DNA from: WVZL01 sp041862375
GTDB taxonomy: Bacteria; Acidobacteriota; Aminicenantia; Aminicenantales; Aminicenantaceae
Length of the DNA stretch: 64,000 bases
Direction: 5' to 3'
NCBI GenBank assembly: GCA_041862375.1
Contig: JBGVTE010000126.1
Coordinates: forward strand, 62,001 to 126,000
Below, in pieces: positions 1 through 7,997 of this stretch. The translations under genes and the position numbers were made by a program. The notes below the pieces were generated by a model. The model searched no databases. It was given only the letters and a program-made list of their open reading frames with translations, and had not been told where the DNA came from. How positions within the stretch are numbered: the stretch's first letter is position 1; each line of letters opens with the position of its first letter.

Positions 1-249
1 AAAGTTATTATGGCAGGTCAGGCAGGAATTGCTGACCACATAAATATAGGAGATAACGTCATCATGGCTGCTCAAGCAGGCATCATGAAAGACCTCCCAG
101 CCAATTCAGTCGTCGCTGGGACTCCTCAGAGGGATATCAAAGAATTCATGAGAATAACAGCTTCTATTACTCGCCTACCTGAGCTTTTAAAGACAGTCAA
201 AAATCTAAAGGCAAAACTGGAAGAATTGGAAAAGAAGACACAAAAATAG
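1..249 (+). CDS. lpxD: UDP-3-O-acylglucosamine N-acyltransferase, C-terminal part
   Basis: The 5' end lies outside the window and the frame is open from base 1. The visible 83 residues carry the last hexapeptide turns of a left-handed beta-helix (Gly-Gln-Ala-Gly-Ile, then Ala-Gly-Ile-Met-Lys-Asp and the typical Val-Ala-Gly-Thr-Pro-Gln). A C-terminal Lys/Glu-rich helix follows. This is the usual ending of LpxD, which adds the N-linked acyl chain to UDP-3-O-acyl-glucosamine in lipid A synthesis at the cytoplasmic side of the inner membrane. Its presence implies an outer membrane. The gene converges on trxB. Related hexapeptide acyltransferases such as LpxA are possible, but the C-terminal helix favours LpxD. 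Confidence 0.88.
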   Translation, partial: KVIMAGQAGIADHINIGDNVIMAAQAGIMKDLPANSVVAGTPQRDIKEFMRITASITRLPELLKTVKNLKAKLEELEKKTQK

Positions 250-293
250 AGCAAGATAAGATCAGATAACCTCTCTACTTGTATCCCCATAAA

Positions 294-310
294 AGGAGTA
301 TGCTGCTCCT
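294..310 (-). terminator. weak hairpin at the 3' end of trxB
   Basis: On the minus strand a 5-bp stem (AGGAG / CTCCT, 7-nt loop) overlaps the trxB stop codon and is followed by TTTT. It sits between the convergent lpxD and trxB genes, so it could terminate trxB transcription. The stem is short, so this is tentative. Confidence 0.3.
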
Positions 311-1232
311 ATTCAAGTTTGCTCAAATACTCATCCACACCCAGAGCAGCCATTACTCCGCTTCCTACGGCTGTAGCCATCTGCTCAGGACAGGAATTTG
401 TAACATCTCCAGCGGCAAAAATTCCTGGCTGAGAAGTAGCCATAAAGGGATTAACTTTTATTTTGCCTTTCTCATCCAAATCCACAAGTCCTCTTACAAT
501 GCCGCTATTAGGAACCGTTCCAATAGATACAAAAAGCCCATCCAATTTCAATTGAGAAATTTTGTTACTTTTCACATTCTTGACAGTGATTGATTCAAAC
601 CTCTCCTCTCCATGAATTTCCTCTACGACGGAATCCCACATAATCTCTATCTTATCACTCGCAAGAATCCTCTCTTGGAGTATCTTTTCTGCTCTAAACT
701 GATCACGGCGGTGCAAGATTGTAATCTTCTTACAAAATTTTGTCAGGAACAGAGCTTCGGTGAGTGCATTATCGCCACCGCCCACAACTGCAATCTCTCT
801 ATCCTTAAAAAAAGCCCCATCGCAAGTAGCACAATATGAAACTCCCTTACCTGTCAGCTTTTCTTCATTAGGTAGTCCCAGTTTCTGGTATACGGAACCA
901 CATGCAATTATCACAGCTTTGGCAGGGTATTCCTCTTTATTTCCCAGTATATTCCAATGTCTGTTCTTTCTGCGGATTTCACTTGCCTCATCTGTTTCAA
1001 TTTTGGCTCCAAACCTCTCTGCATGCTTCCTGAAATTATCCACAAGCTGGAAAGGGGCAACTCCATCAGGAAATCCAGGATAATTCTCTATAAAGTCAGT
1101 CAGGAGTATTTGCCCGCCTGGAATGCCTTTTTCCAATACTAAAGTATTAAGTCTTGCCCGGCCGGTGTAGACAGCAGCTGCTAGCCCGGCCGGCCCGGCT
1201 CCAATGATGACAACATCAGACAAACCACTCAT
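309..1232 (-). CDS. trxB: thioredoxin reductase
   Basis: A 307-residue flavoprotein of the usual bacterial length. It has an N-terminal FAD-binding Gly-Ala-Gly-Pro-Ala-Gly motif (residues 11-16), the redox-active Cys134-Ala-Thr-Cys137, an NADPH-binding Gly-Gly-Gly-Asp-Asn-Ala (151-156), and the C-terminal Gly-Ile-Phe-Ala-Ala-Gly-Asp-Val FAD motif. It reduces thioredoxin with NADPH. The ATG overlaps the trxA stop as ATGA, so trxA and trxB are translationally coupled and form a complete thioredoxin system behind glgA. A ferredoxin-dependent or F420-type relative cannot be excluded by eye, but nothing points there. Confidence 0.95.
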   Translation of the reverse strand: MSGLSDVVIIGAGPAGLAAAVYTGRARLNTLVLEKGIPGGQILLTDFIENYPGFPDGVAPFQLVDNFRKHAERFGAKIETDEASEIRRKNRHWNILGNKEEYPAKAVIIACGSVYQKLGLPNEEKLTGKGVSYCATCDGAFFKDREIAVVGGGDNALTEALFLTKFCKKITILHRRDQFRAEKILQERILASDKIEIMWDSVVEEIHGEERFESITVKNVKSNKISQLKLDGLFVSIGTVPNSGIVRGLVDLDEKGKIKVNPFMATSQPGIFAAGDVTNSCPEQMATAVGSGVMAALGVDEYLSKLE

Positions 1233-1555
1233 ATGTGCTTCACTATGACATTTTCAATTTTATCTTGAGGAACAGCTCCAACTAACGTTTCCTTCAATTC
1301 GCCATTTTTGAAAAGAAGGAGTGTTGGAATGCTTCTTATACCATACCTGGAGGGTGTCTTCATGTTTTCATCAATATTCATTTTCATAAATTTTATTTGG
1401 TCCTTGTAGTCTTGAGCTAAATTAGCCAATGCTGGTTCTATCATTTTGCAAGGAGCACACCAAACAGCCCAAAAATCGATTAGTACAGGAAGCTCAGCTC
1501 TGAGTACTTCTTCCTCAAATTTATCATCCGAAACAGACGTTGCCTCTTCAGACAA
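1229..1555 (-). CDS. trxA: thioredoxin
   Basis: A 108-residue thioredoxin fold with the active site Trp32-Cys33-Ala-Pro-Cys36 (Ala instead of the commoner Gly) and the cis-proline segment Arg-Ser-Ile-Pro-Thr. It is a cytoplasmic dithiol carrier, reduced by the adjacent TrxB. The start is a TTG codon with a strong AGGAGG five bases upstream, lying within the last codons of glgA. The N-terminal extension of about 15 acidic residues is slightly longer than in E. coli thioredoxin. The Cys-Ala-Pro-Cys variant is common in thioredoxins of diverse bacteria. Confidence 0.93.
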   Translation of the reverse strand: MSEEATSVSDDKFEEEVLRAELPVLIDFWAVWCAPCKMIEPALANLAQDYKDQIKFMKMNIDENMKTPSRYGIRSIPTLLLFKNGELKETLVGAVPQDKIENVIVKHI

Positions 1556-3029
1556 TTTGACCTCCTCTTTTCATTTCGAGAGCATGTTGGTACAGCCTTA
1601 AATACTTCTTGGCTGCTGTCTCCCACGAAAAATTTTCTTTGAATCCTTCTAACATGATTTTCTTCCAGAGGCTAGGATTCCTGTAAGAGTCTAAAGCAAC
1701 CTTCACAGTCTCGAGCAATGCCTGAGGTGAATATTCTTTAAAAATAAACCCATTCCCTTTTAACGTCTTGAAATTAAACGGCTTGACCGTCTCTCTCAAA
1801 CCACCTGTTGCTCTGACAACGGGAACTGTTCCATACCTAAAGCTGTACAATTGATGTAGACCGCATGGCTCATACAGAGAGGGGATGAGGAACATATCTG
1901 CTCCTGCTGCTATTTTATGAGCTAAGACAGGACTGACTTCCAGCTTGACTCCAACTTTCTGGGGATATTGTCTCATGGCTTCTAGAAATCCCTTTTCAAA
2001 CTTTTCATCCCCTTTACCCAGAACAACGAGCCCAACATCCAACTTCATCAAGTCATCCATAACTTCAAACAGTAAATTAAGTCCTTTGTGAGAAGTAAGG
2101 TAAGAAATAATCCCCAGTATCGGAGTTCTTGGAGAAATAGTTAGTCCGAACTCTTCTAGTAAATCTAATTTGCAATCTCTTTTTGGTTTAAGGTTGTTTG
2201 AAGAGTAATTGGCAACAATAAAGGGATCAGTCTCAGGATTCCATATTTCGTAATCTACACCATTCCGAATACTAAAAAAGACCTCTCTCCTTCTCTTCAG
2301 TAATTCTTCCAACCCAAAACCATGTTTTTTCGACTGAATCTCCCGCTTGTAGGTAGAACTGACAGTATTGATAACATCAGAAAAAATAACTCCTGCTTTA
2401 AGGAAATTGAATTTGCCGTCGAAGGAAAGCTGTTGAGGATTAAAATAATTCCAGTTCAATCCTGTCAAAGACAGAGTTTCAGGAGGAAATTCTCCCTGGT
2501 AGACAACATTATGAAGCGTAAGGACCGTGGTTACATTCTTAAATAAAGCTTTTTTTGAATAATGGGTTTTCAGGAAGACTGGAATAAGGGCAGTAGGCCA
2601 GCTATTGCAGTGAATGAGGTCCACATGCATTTTGCTCTTAAGCAAAAATTCCAACACAGCACGGCTGAAAAAAATAAACCTCTCATCATTATCCAGGTAA
2701 TCCCCTTTTACTGTTCCGTAAATGTCCTCTCTCAAGAAAAATTTGGGATTATCCACAAAATATATATCATATTTCCCCAATTCGCTTTTGTAGATACCGG
2801 CTTTAACTTTCTTCTCTCCTAGAGGTACTAAAAGTTCTCTCATAACATATTCCATTGCCAGGGAATCTATCTCTGGCCTTCTGTATTTAGGCATGATGAG
2901 TGAGATGTCTACACCCATAGATGAAAGATACTTAGGCAAGGAAGAAGCTACATCAGCTAATTCTCCAGATTTCGCAAAAGGAGATACTTCAGTTGAAGCA
3001 AATATTACCCTAACTCCTCTGTTTTTCAC
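1548..3029 (-). CDS. glgA: glycogen/starch synthase (ADP-glucose type, GT5)
   Basis: A 493-residue GT-B glycosyltransferase of normal length. The N-terminal Rossmann half begins with the phosphate-contacting Ala-Lys-Ser-Gly-Glu-Leu-Ala-Asp-Val segment (residues 19-27). The C-terminal half has the GT5 signature Pro-Ser-Leu-Tyr-Glu-Pro-Cys-Gly-Leu followed by Arg-Ala-Thr-Gly-Gly-Leu. It extends alpha-1,4-glucan from a nucleotide-glucose donor. The family motif is usually Lys-x-Gly-Gly-Leu; here the second Gly is Glu (residue 23). No glgC or glgB is nearby, so donor preference (ADP- or UDP-glucose) is open. The start is GTG without a Shine-Dalgarno sequence, 11 nt after a consensus-like -10 box, so the message may be nearly leaderless. 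Confidence 0.88.
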   Translation of the reverse strand: MKNRGVRVIFASTEVSPFAKSGELADVASSLPKYLSSMGVDISLIMPKYRRPEIDSLAMEYVMRELLVPLGEKKVKAGIYKSELGKYDIYFVDNPKFFLREDIYGTVKGDYLDNDERFIFFSRAVLEFLLKSKMHVDLIHCNSWPTALIPVFLKTHYSKKALFKNVTTVLTLHNVVYQGEFPPETLSLTGLNWNYFNPQQLSFDGKFNFLKAGVIFSDVINTVSSTYKREIQSKKHGFGLEELLKRRREVFFSIRNGVDYEIWNPETDPFIVANYSSNNLKPKRDCKLDLLEEFGLTISPRTPILGIISYLTSHKGLNLLFEVMDDLMKLDVGLVVLGKGDEKFEKGFLEAMRQYPQKVGVKLEVSPVLAHKIAAGADMFLIPSLYEPCGLHQLYSFRYGTVPVVRATGGLRETVKPFNFKTLKGNGFIFKEYSPQALLETVKVALDSYRNPSLWKKIMLEGFKENFSWETAAKKYLRLYQHALEMKRGGQIV

Positions 3030-3040
3030 GATGGAAAATA

Positions 3041-3069
3041 ATGATAATATCAGGTCTATAAAATGTCAA
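3041..3069 (-). promoter_or_regulatory. sigma70-type promoter of glgA-trxA-trxB
   Basis: Minus strand: TTGACA (3064-3069), 17-bp spacer, TATCAT (3041-3046). The predicted start of transcription is about 5 nt before the GTG of glgA. This leaves no room for a Shine-Dalgarno sequence and explains its absence. Confidence 0.6.
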
Positions 3070-3197
3070 ACATAATGGACGGTCTCTTTTTTTAATATCT
3101 TCTTTAATATTTATTATCAGTCTTTTTTAGATACTAAATTACAAATTATAGATGGAAATCTAAATATACAGAGAAAACTTAAAAATAGAACAGTTCC

Positions 3198-4049
3198 CTA
3201 TTTTCCCCCCCAGCCCAGCTTCTCTTTCAGGAGGCCAAAATAATTTCTCTTGGGAGAAGAGACTAATTGAAGCCCAAAAGGCGCTTGCAGTATATCCACC
3301 ACATCGCTCTTTACTAATAAATCTCCTCTTTGACCGTCAAGAGTTAAGTAAACTTCTTCTCCCCCTGTAAGAAGTTTTACTCTTATCTTGGAATCAGAAG
3401 AGACAATCATCGGACGGAAAGAAAGCGTATGAGGACAAATAGGGGCAATGATGATTGCTGGAATATAAGGCTTTATTATGGGTCCTCCTGCTGCCAGAGA
3501 ATACCCTGTTGAACCTGTCGGTGTAGAGATAATTAAGCCGTCAGCCTTCAAAGTTGCGATCTCTTTTTCATCAATCCATATAGTAAACTGAATCATCCGA
3601 GCTAAAGCTCCTTTGTTGATCACAACATCATTCAAACAATAATAGACTTTCCCTTTGGCTTTGACCTCAAGCAATCTCCTGCGGCTTATAATCTCCTCAT
3701 TTCCTCCTAAGAAAGAATCCAAAGCTAACAACATTTCGTTCAAAGGAACTTCGGTCAAAAAGCCTAAGCTTCCTAAATTCACTCCCAAAACAGGTATGTT
3801 CTTCTGAGCTGCCAGGTGAGCTATGCTAAGGAGAGTGCCATCGCCCCCCAGGACTATCACCATGTCAACTTTTTCAGGAAGATTTTCTCTTGAAATTCCT
3901 CCTCTCTTTTTCAGCTTCCTAGCGGCTACTTCCTCTAAAATACATTCTATTCCTTTCCTATCTAAATAAGTAATAATCTTTTTTAAAATACCTTCGATCT
4001 CAGGAGCATGGGGTTTTATAACAAGACCTACCCGTTCAAGCTTTTTCAT
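3198..4049 (-). CDS. nadK: NAD kinase
   Basis: A 283-residue ATP-NAD kinase. Visible motifs are the catalytic Gly-Gly-Asp-Gly-Thr (68-72), the following Gly-Val-Asn-Leu-Gly-Ser-Leu-Gly-Phe-Leu-Thr substrate-binding run, and the glycine-rich Pro-Thr-Gly-Ser-Thr-Gly-Tyr-Ser-Leu-Ala-Ala-Gly-Gly-Pro. It phosphorylates NAD to NADP in the cytoplasm. The family Asn-Glu pair appears as Asn-Asp (Leu-Asn-Asp-Val-Val). The gene overlaps the end of tlyA by 14 nt; nadK after tlyA is a frequent bacterial pairing. Confidence 0.94.
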   Translation of the reverse strand: MKKLERVGLVIKPHAPEIEGILKKIITYLDRKGIECILEEVAARKLKKRGGISRENLPEKVDMVIVLGGDGTLLSIAHLAAQKNIPVLGVNLGSLGFLTEVPLNEMLLALDSFLGGNEEIISRRRLLEVKAKGKVYYCLNDVVINKGALARMIQFTIWIDEKEIATLKADGLIISTPTGSTGYSLAAGGPIIKPYIPAIIIAPICPHTLSFRPMIVSSDSKIRVKLLTGGEEVYLTLDGQRGDLLVKSDVVDILQAPFGLQLVSSPKRNYFGLLKEKLGWGGK

Positions 4050-4827
4050 TCCAGACTGCCTCCTTTATTAATCTGTCAGTTTCCCTTGGATCTAGGGATT
4101 CTCCACTCAAAGACCAGTAGATGAAGAATTCTCTATTGCCCTTCAGTCCGCACATCGAACTTCTATTGAGACCTCGGAATATAAATCCCATGGTACGTGC
4201 TTCTCGAATAACCTTATCCAAGACTTTTTCATGCAAGCAAGGATCTTTGACGATGCCCTTCTTTCCAACCTGCCCTTTTCCAACCTCAAATTGGGGTTTA
4301 ATAAGAGAAATAAGCTTGCCTTCTCCGAGGAATTCTCTTACAGCAGGCAAAACTTTAAGCACAGAAATGAAAGATAGATCTGTTGTTACTATATCCAGTG
4401 CATCATCGAAATCATCCTTTTTTAAATAACGGGCATTTTTCTCGATAAGGACGACACGAGAATCTTCCCGCAGCCTCCAATCTAGCTGTCGCGTATCTAC
4501 ATCAACAGCATAGATCTTCTTTGCTCCCCTTTTTAGAAGGCAATCACAAAAGCCCCCTGTTGAGACTCCTAAATCAGCTGCAACGTTCCCTTCAACTGAA
4601 ATATTGAAGATATCCAAGGTTCCTTGAAGCTTCATTCCTCCCCGGCTCACGAAAGGCATTTTCTCTTTTATGGTAATCTCTTGGTCACTTCCTAATCTCT
4701 GACCTGGCTTCTCGATCCTCTGACCTTCTGAAAAAACCAATCCCGCCATAATAAACGCTTGGGCTTTCTGCCGACTTTCTGCGAGCCCTCTCTCTACAAG
4801 AATTCTATCAGCTCTGTCCTTTTTCAC
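4036..4827 (-). CDS. tlyA: TlyA-family rRNA 2'-O-methyltransferase (S4 + FtsJ domains)
   Basis: 263 residues: an N-terminal S4 RNA-binding domain (residues about 5-65, including Arg-Ile-Leu-Val-Glu-Arg-Gly and Phe-Val-Ser-Arg-Gly-Gly-Met-Lys-Leu), then an FtsJ-type Rossmann methyltransferase with the SAM motif Ala-Asp-Leu-Gly-Val-Ser-Thr-Gly-Gly-Phe-Cys-Asp-Cys-Leu. Family members methylate ribose in 16S/23S rRNA; some are annotated as haemolysins. The start is GTG with GGAGG ten bases upstream. The leader contains an inverted-repeat element (4844-4919). The exact rRNA target cannot be read from sequence. Confidence 0.9.
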   Translation of the reverse strand: MKKDRADRILVERGLAESRQKAQAFIMAGLVFSEGQRIEKPGQRLGSDQEITIKEKMPFVSRGGMKLQGTLDIFNISVEGNVAADLGVSTGGFCDCLLKRGAKKIYAVDVDTRQLDWRLREDSRVVLIEKNARYLKKDDFDDALDIVTTDLSFISVLKVLPAVREFLGEGKLISLIKPQFEVGKGQVGKKGIVKDPCLHEKVLDKVIREARTMGFIFRGLNRSSMCGLKGNREFFIYWSLSGESLDPRETDRLIKEAVWNEKA

Positions 4828-4843
4828 CTAGAACAATCCTCCA

Positions 4844-4919
4844 TGGAAGCATCTCCATTCCGTGATATCTGAACGCTTTAAGATAGGCTTTTATATTACG
4901 AAATTTATAAATGCTTCCA
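4844..4919 (-). repeat. intergenic inverted-repeat element, copy 1
   Basis: A 76-bp palindromic element between dxs and tlyA. The outer arms are a perfect 9-bp inverted repeat (TGGAAGCAT at 4844-4852, ATGCTTCCA at 4911-4919). An inner arm pair follows (ATTCCGTGATAT against a degenerate copy, 10/12). The right arm read on the minus strand, ATCACGG...GATGCTT, is shared with the copies at 18978 and 33561. It lies in the tlyA leader and could fold in the mRNA. Its origin as a mobile repeat or as a regulatory RNA is unresolved. Confidence 0.5.
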
Positions 4920-4975
4920 CCCTTTATCGATAAATATGTTAACCTGCCATCTAGATTATTGAGTTATTTCAGGCG

Positions 4976-6865
4976 CTAGCTGCTTTGTTTGCAGAAATCT
5001 TGTATCTGTTGATAAATACCTTCTCCATCCAAGAGATACTTCCTTTTGATCTGATCAGCCTTCCCCAGAGGATATATCTCTAAAGGTAAACCGATACTCC
5101 TGAACTTCACAGAAAAAAGTCCATTCTTGTCCAATTGTTCCCGAACAGAGCTCCCAAATCCTCCAACAAGTACTCCCTCTTCCAAGGTAATGATTGTCCT
5201 TCCAGTATGCGCAAACCGGAGAATCATCTTCTCGTCCAGAGGTTTTACAAACCTTGCGTTCACCACAGCAAAGCTCTTTCCTTCTGCCTCAAGCTTTTGG
5301 GCTGCTTCTAAAGCAGGATAGGCCATGCTTCCCAAGGCGAGGAGTAAATTCTCTCCTTCTTTAAGCAGTTCGCTCTTGCCAAATGGAATGCCTTCAAACG
5401 TTCGGTCTAAGGGAACTCCCATCCCCTTACCCTTAGGATAACGAATTGCTGAAGGGTGGGGATAAGAAAGGGCAGATTTTATCATATGCTGTAATTCATT
5501 CTCATCTTTTGGGGCCATTACAATCATATTGGGCATGTGTCTAAGGTAAATAATATCATTGACTCCTTGGTGGGTAGGTCCATCATCAGAAACAATGCCA
5601 GAGCGGTCGAGGACAAAAAGGATAGGAATATCCATCAAGCACACATCATGATAGAGCTGGTCATAAGCCCTCTGGAGAAAAGTAGAATAAATTGCCACGA
5701 TGGGCTTCAGACCACTGAGACTTAATCCCGTTGCAAAATCCACTGCGTGCTGCTCAGCTATGCCCACATCAAAAAATCTATCAGGAAATCGGATGGAGAA
5801 TTCCCTTAAGCCAGTTCCGTCGGGCATAGCTGCAGTTATAGCCACTACCTTTTCATCTTGTTCAGCAATCCTCACTGCTGTTCTACCAAAGACAGATGAA
5901 TACGTTGGTCTTTGATTTTTATCTAAAGGCTCTCCTGTTTTTATATCAAAGGAGCCTGTACCATGAAATTTTTCTGGATTATTCTGAGCAGGTAGATATC
6001 CTCTTCCTTTCTGGGTAACACAGTGAATAAGAACAGGACCATCATAGGATTTTGCTATCCTGAAAGCTTCAATGAGAGAATTGAGATTGTGACCTTGAAC
6101 AGGACCGATATACTTTATCCCTAACCTTTCAAATACAAGACCTGGAAAGAAGGCTTTTTTTATAACTTCTTCCACCGTCCTCGCAACTTTAATCATAGGA
6201 AGGCCCACAGCAGGAATTGCCTTCAAAATAGATTTTACTAAATCCTTTATTCTCAGAAGATGTTGTCCTGAAACGAGATAAGAGAGATATTTAGACATTG
6301 CTCCTACATTGGGAGATATAGACATTTCATTATAATTAAGGACAATAATCAACTTTTTCTTCAGATGGCCGATCTGGTTAAGAGCTTCCCAGGCTACACC
6401 TCCAGTCAGACTCCCATCCCCTACTACCGCCACAACCTCATAGTTTTCTTTAATTTTATCCCGGGCTACAGCCATTCCCAAGGCGGCAGAAAGAGCGGTG
6501 GATGCATGGCCGGTGTTATAGACATCATACTCGCTTTCTTCGCGTGATGGAAATCCATATAGACCTTGATACTGACGAAGCGTCCTGAATTTATCTTTTC
6601 TGCCAGTTAATATCTTGTGAGGATAACACTGGTGACCAACGTCCCAGATTATCTTATCCCGAGGAGTATCAAACACATAATGGAGTGCTATTGCTATCTC
6701 AACAACGCCTAAATTAGGAGCTAAGTGACCTCCATTCTTGGAAACAACCTCCAGAATGAGCGCTCTTATTTCTTTAGCCAAGCGAGTAAAATTTCGCTTG
6801 GAAAGTTTCTTTAAATCCTGAGGGCCTTCAATTCCATCAAGGATTCTATTATTTCTATTTCCCAT
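4976..6865 (-). CDS. dxs: 1-deoxy-D-xylulose-5-phosphate synthase
   Basis: A 629-residue thiamine-diphosphate enzyme of full family length. It carries the TPP-binding Gly-Asp-Gly (149-151) followed about 27 residues later by Asn (Leu-Asn-Tyr-Asn-Glu-Met-Ser). The substrate-site Gly-His-Gln and Asn-Thr-Gly-His-Ala-Ser segments and the C-terminal transketolase domain with Asp-Val-Gly-Ile-Ala-Glu-Gln-His-Ala are also present. It condenses pyruvate and glyceraldehyde 3-phosphate, the first step of the MEP isoprenoid pathway. It overlaps ispA upstream by 11 nt, and the prenyl synthase next door uses the pathway's products. Confidence 0.97.
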   Translation of the reverse strand: MGNRNNRILDGIEGPQDLKKLSKRNFTRLAKEIRALILEVVSKNGGHLAPNLGVVEIAIALHYVFDTPRDKIIWDVGHQCYPHKILTGRKDKFRTLRQYQGLYGFPSREESEYDVYNTGHASTALSAALGMAVARDKIKENYEVVAVVGDGSLTGGVAWEALNQIGHLKKKLIIVLNYNEMSISPNVGAMSKYLSYLVSGQHLLRIKDLVKSILKAIPAVGLPMIKVARTVEEVIKKAFFPGLVFERLGIKYIGPVQGHNLNSLIEAFRIAKSYDGPVLIHCVTQKGRGYLPAQNNPEKFHGTGSFDIKTGEPLDKNQRPTYSSVFGRTAVRIAEQDEKVVAITAAMPDGTGLREFSIRFPDRFFDVGIAEQHAVDFATGLSLSGLKPIVAIYSTFLQRAYDQLYHDVCLMDIPILFVLDRSGIVSDDGPTHQGVNDIIYLRHMPNMIVMAPKDENELQHMIKSALSYPHPSAIRYPKGKGMGVPLDRTFEGIPFGKSELLKEGENLLLALGSMAYPALEAAQKLEAEGKSFAVVNARFVKPLDEKMILRFAHTGRTIITLEEGVLVGGFGSSVREQLDKNGLFSVKFRSIGLPLEIYPLGKADQIKRKYLLDGEGIYQQIQDFCKQSS

Positions 6866-7715
6866 AGTCGAAATCCAAAAGCATGAGCGCTAAATGCCGA
6901 AGCTCATCACTCTCTAAACAGGCTTTATCAAGTATCTCTAATCCAATCTCAACAAACTTTCTTAACCTAAGTTTTGACTCCTGGAGACCGAAAAGAGATA
7001 CGTAATTGGGCCGGACACTGCCTGCATTGTTCACCTCATTGGTTGCATCAATGATATCATCTCTTATTTGAAAAGCGAAACCAATGCTCTTCCCGTATTC
7101 AACTATCGCTGCTGTCTGAGAACGAGATGCTTTTCCAAGGATAGCTCCTGTTTTCACTGAAGCAACGATCAGGGATCCAGTCTTTTTTTGGATGAGTTCA
7201 TGCATGCTATCTTCTGTTATTTTTTCTGGAGGTAACATTATATCAATAACCTGGCCTCCAATCATTCCTCCAACACCAGCAAATTGACTTATCTCTCTTA
7301 TAACCTGGTACTTCTCAAGTAAAAGATCATCTCGATGGGAAGCTCTGGTCATCACTTCAAAAGCTAAAGTCAGCAAACTATCGCCTGCTAAGAGGGCAAT
7401 ATTCTCTCCGAAAGCCCTATGACTTGAGGGCTTGCCCCGGCGAAAATCATCATTATCCATTGAAGGCAAGTCATCGTGAATAAGCGAATAATTATGTATT
7501 AACTCCAAGGCACAGGCAAAAGGAAGAAGCTCTCTTTCTGAGACATTAAAACATTCCCCTGATGAGAGCAAAAGAAGAGGTCTGTACCTCTTCCCGCCAG
7601 AGAATATGGTATACCTCATAGCCTGAAATAGGATGGAATCCTCTTGGGCTAGTATCAATTCTAATTCACGCTCTACTGCTTCTTTTTTCTGAGCGAGCTT
7701 TTTCTCAACTTTCAT
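6855..7715 (-). CDS. ispA: short-chain polyprenyl (farnesyl/geranylgeranyl) diphosphate synthase
   Basis: A 286-residue all-helical prenyltransferase. The first aspartate-rich motif is Asp-Asp-Leu-Pro-Ser-Met-Asp-Asn-Asp-Asp (81-90), followed by Arg-Arg-Gly-Lys-Pro. The second is Arg-Asp-Asp-Ile-Ile-Asp, where most relatives have Asp-Asp-Ile-Leu-Asp. It joins IPP to allylic diphosphates using Mg2+. The position between xseB and dxs is the common bacterial arrangement for the FPP synthase IspA. Product chain length (C15 or C20) cannot be settled from sequence alone. Confidence 0.92.
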   Translation of the reverse strand: MKVEKKLAQKKEAVERELELILAQEDSILFQAMRYTIFSGGKRYRPLLLLSSGECFNVSERELLPFACALELIHNYSLIHDDLPSMDNDDFRRGKPSSHRAFGENIALLAGDSLLTLAFEVMTRASHRDDLLLEKYQVIREISQFAGVGGMIGGQVIDIMLPPEKITEDSMHELIQKKTGSLIVASVKTGAILGKASRSQTAAIVEYGKSIGFAFQIRDDIIDATNEVNNAGSVRPNYVSLFGLQESKLRLRKFVEIGLEILDKACLESDELRHLALMLLDFDYGK

Positions 7716-7721
7716 AGATCC

Positions 7722-7997
7722 TTAAAATGGAAGGTCTTCATCATCATTTTTTGAAGGGAGTGACTCTTCTTCCTGCGTAAGCTCAAAAGACTCCTCTCTA
7801 AGGTCGCCTTTTTCGTCTTTAAGGAGAATCTCCACTTTTTTCTCTGCTTTCTGGAGCTCCTCTCTCAAATAACGAGCCAACTTGACACCCTTCTCAAAAA
7901 GAGCAAGAGATTCGTTTAATGAAAGGCCTCCTTCTTCTAATTTTTCAACTATATTCTCTAATTCAGCTAATGCTTTCTCAAAACTAAGGTTTGTCAT
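7722..7997 (-). CDS. xseB: exodeoxyribonuclease VII small subunit
   Basis: 91 residues with the XseB signature in the first 60: Phe-Glu-Lys-Ala-Leu-Ala-Glu-Leu-Glu-Asn-Ile-Val, then Leu-Glu-Glu-Gly, then Leu-Phe-Glu-Lys-Gly-Val-Lys-Leu. It is a helical hairpin that packs on XseA. An acidic tail of about 25 residues extends past the core. The ATG overlaps the xseA stop as ATGA, as expected for subunits made together, and ispA begins 6 nt after its stop. Confidence 0.93.
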   Translation of the reverse strand: MTNLSFEKALAELENIVEKLEEGGLSLNESLALFEKGVKLARYLREELQKAEKKVEILLKDEKGDLREESFELTQEEESLPSKNDDEDLPF

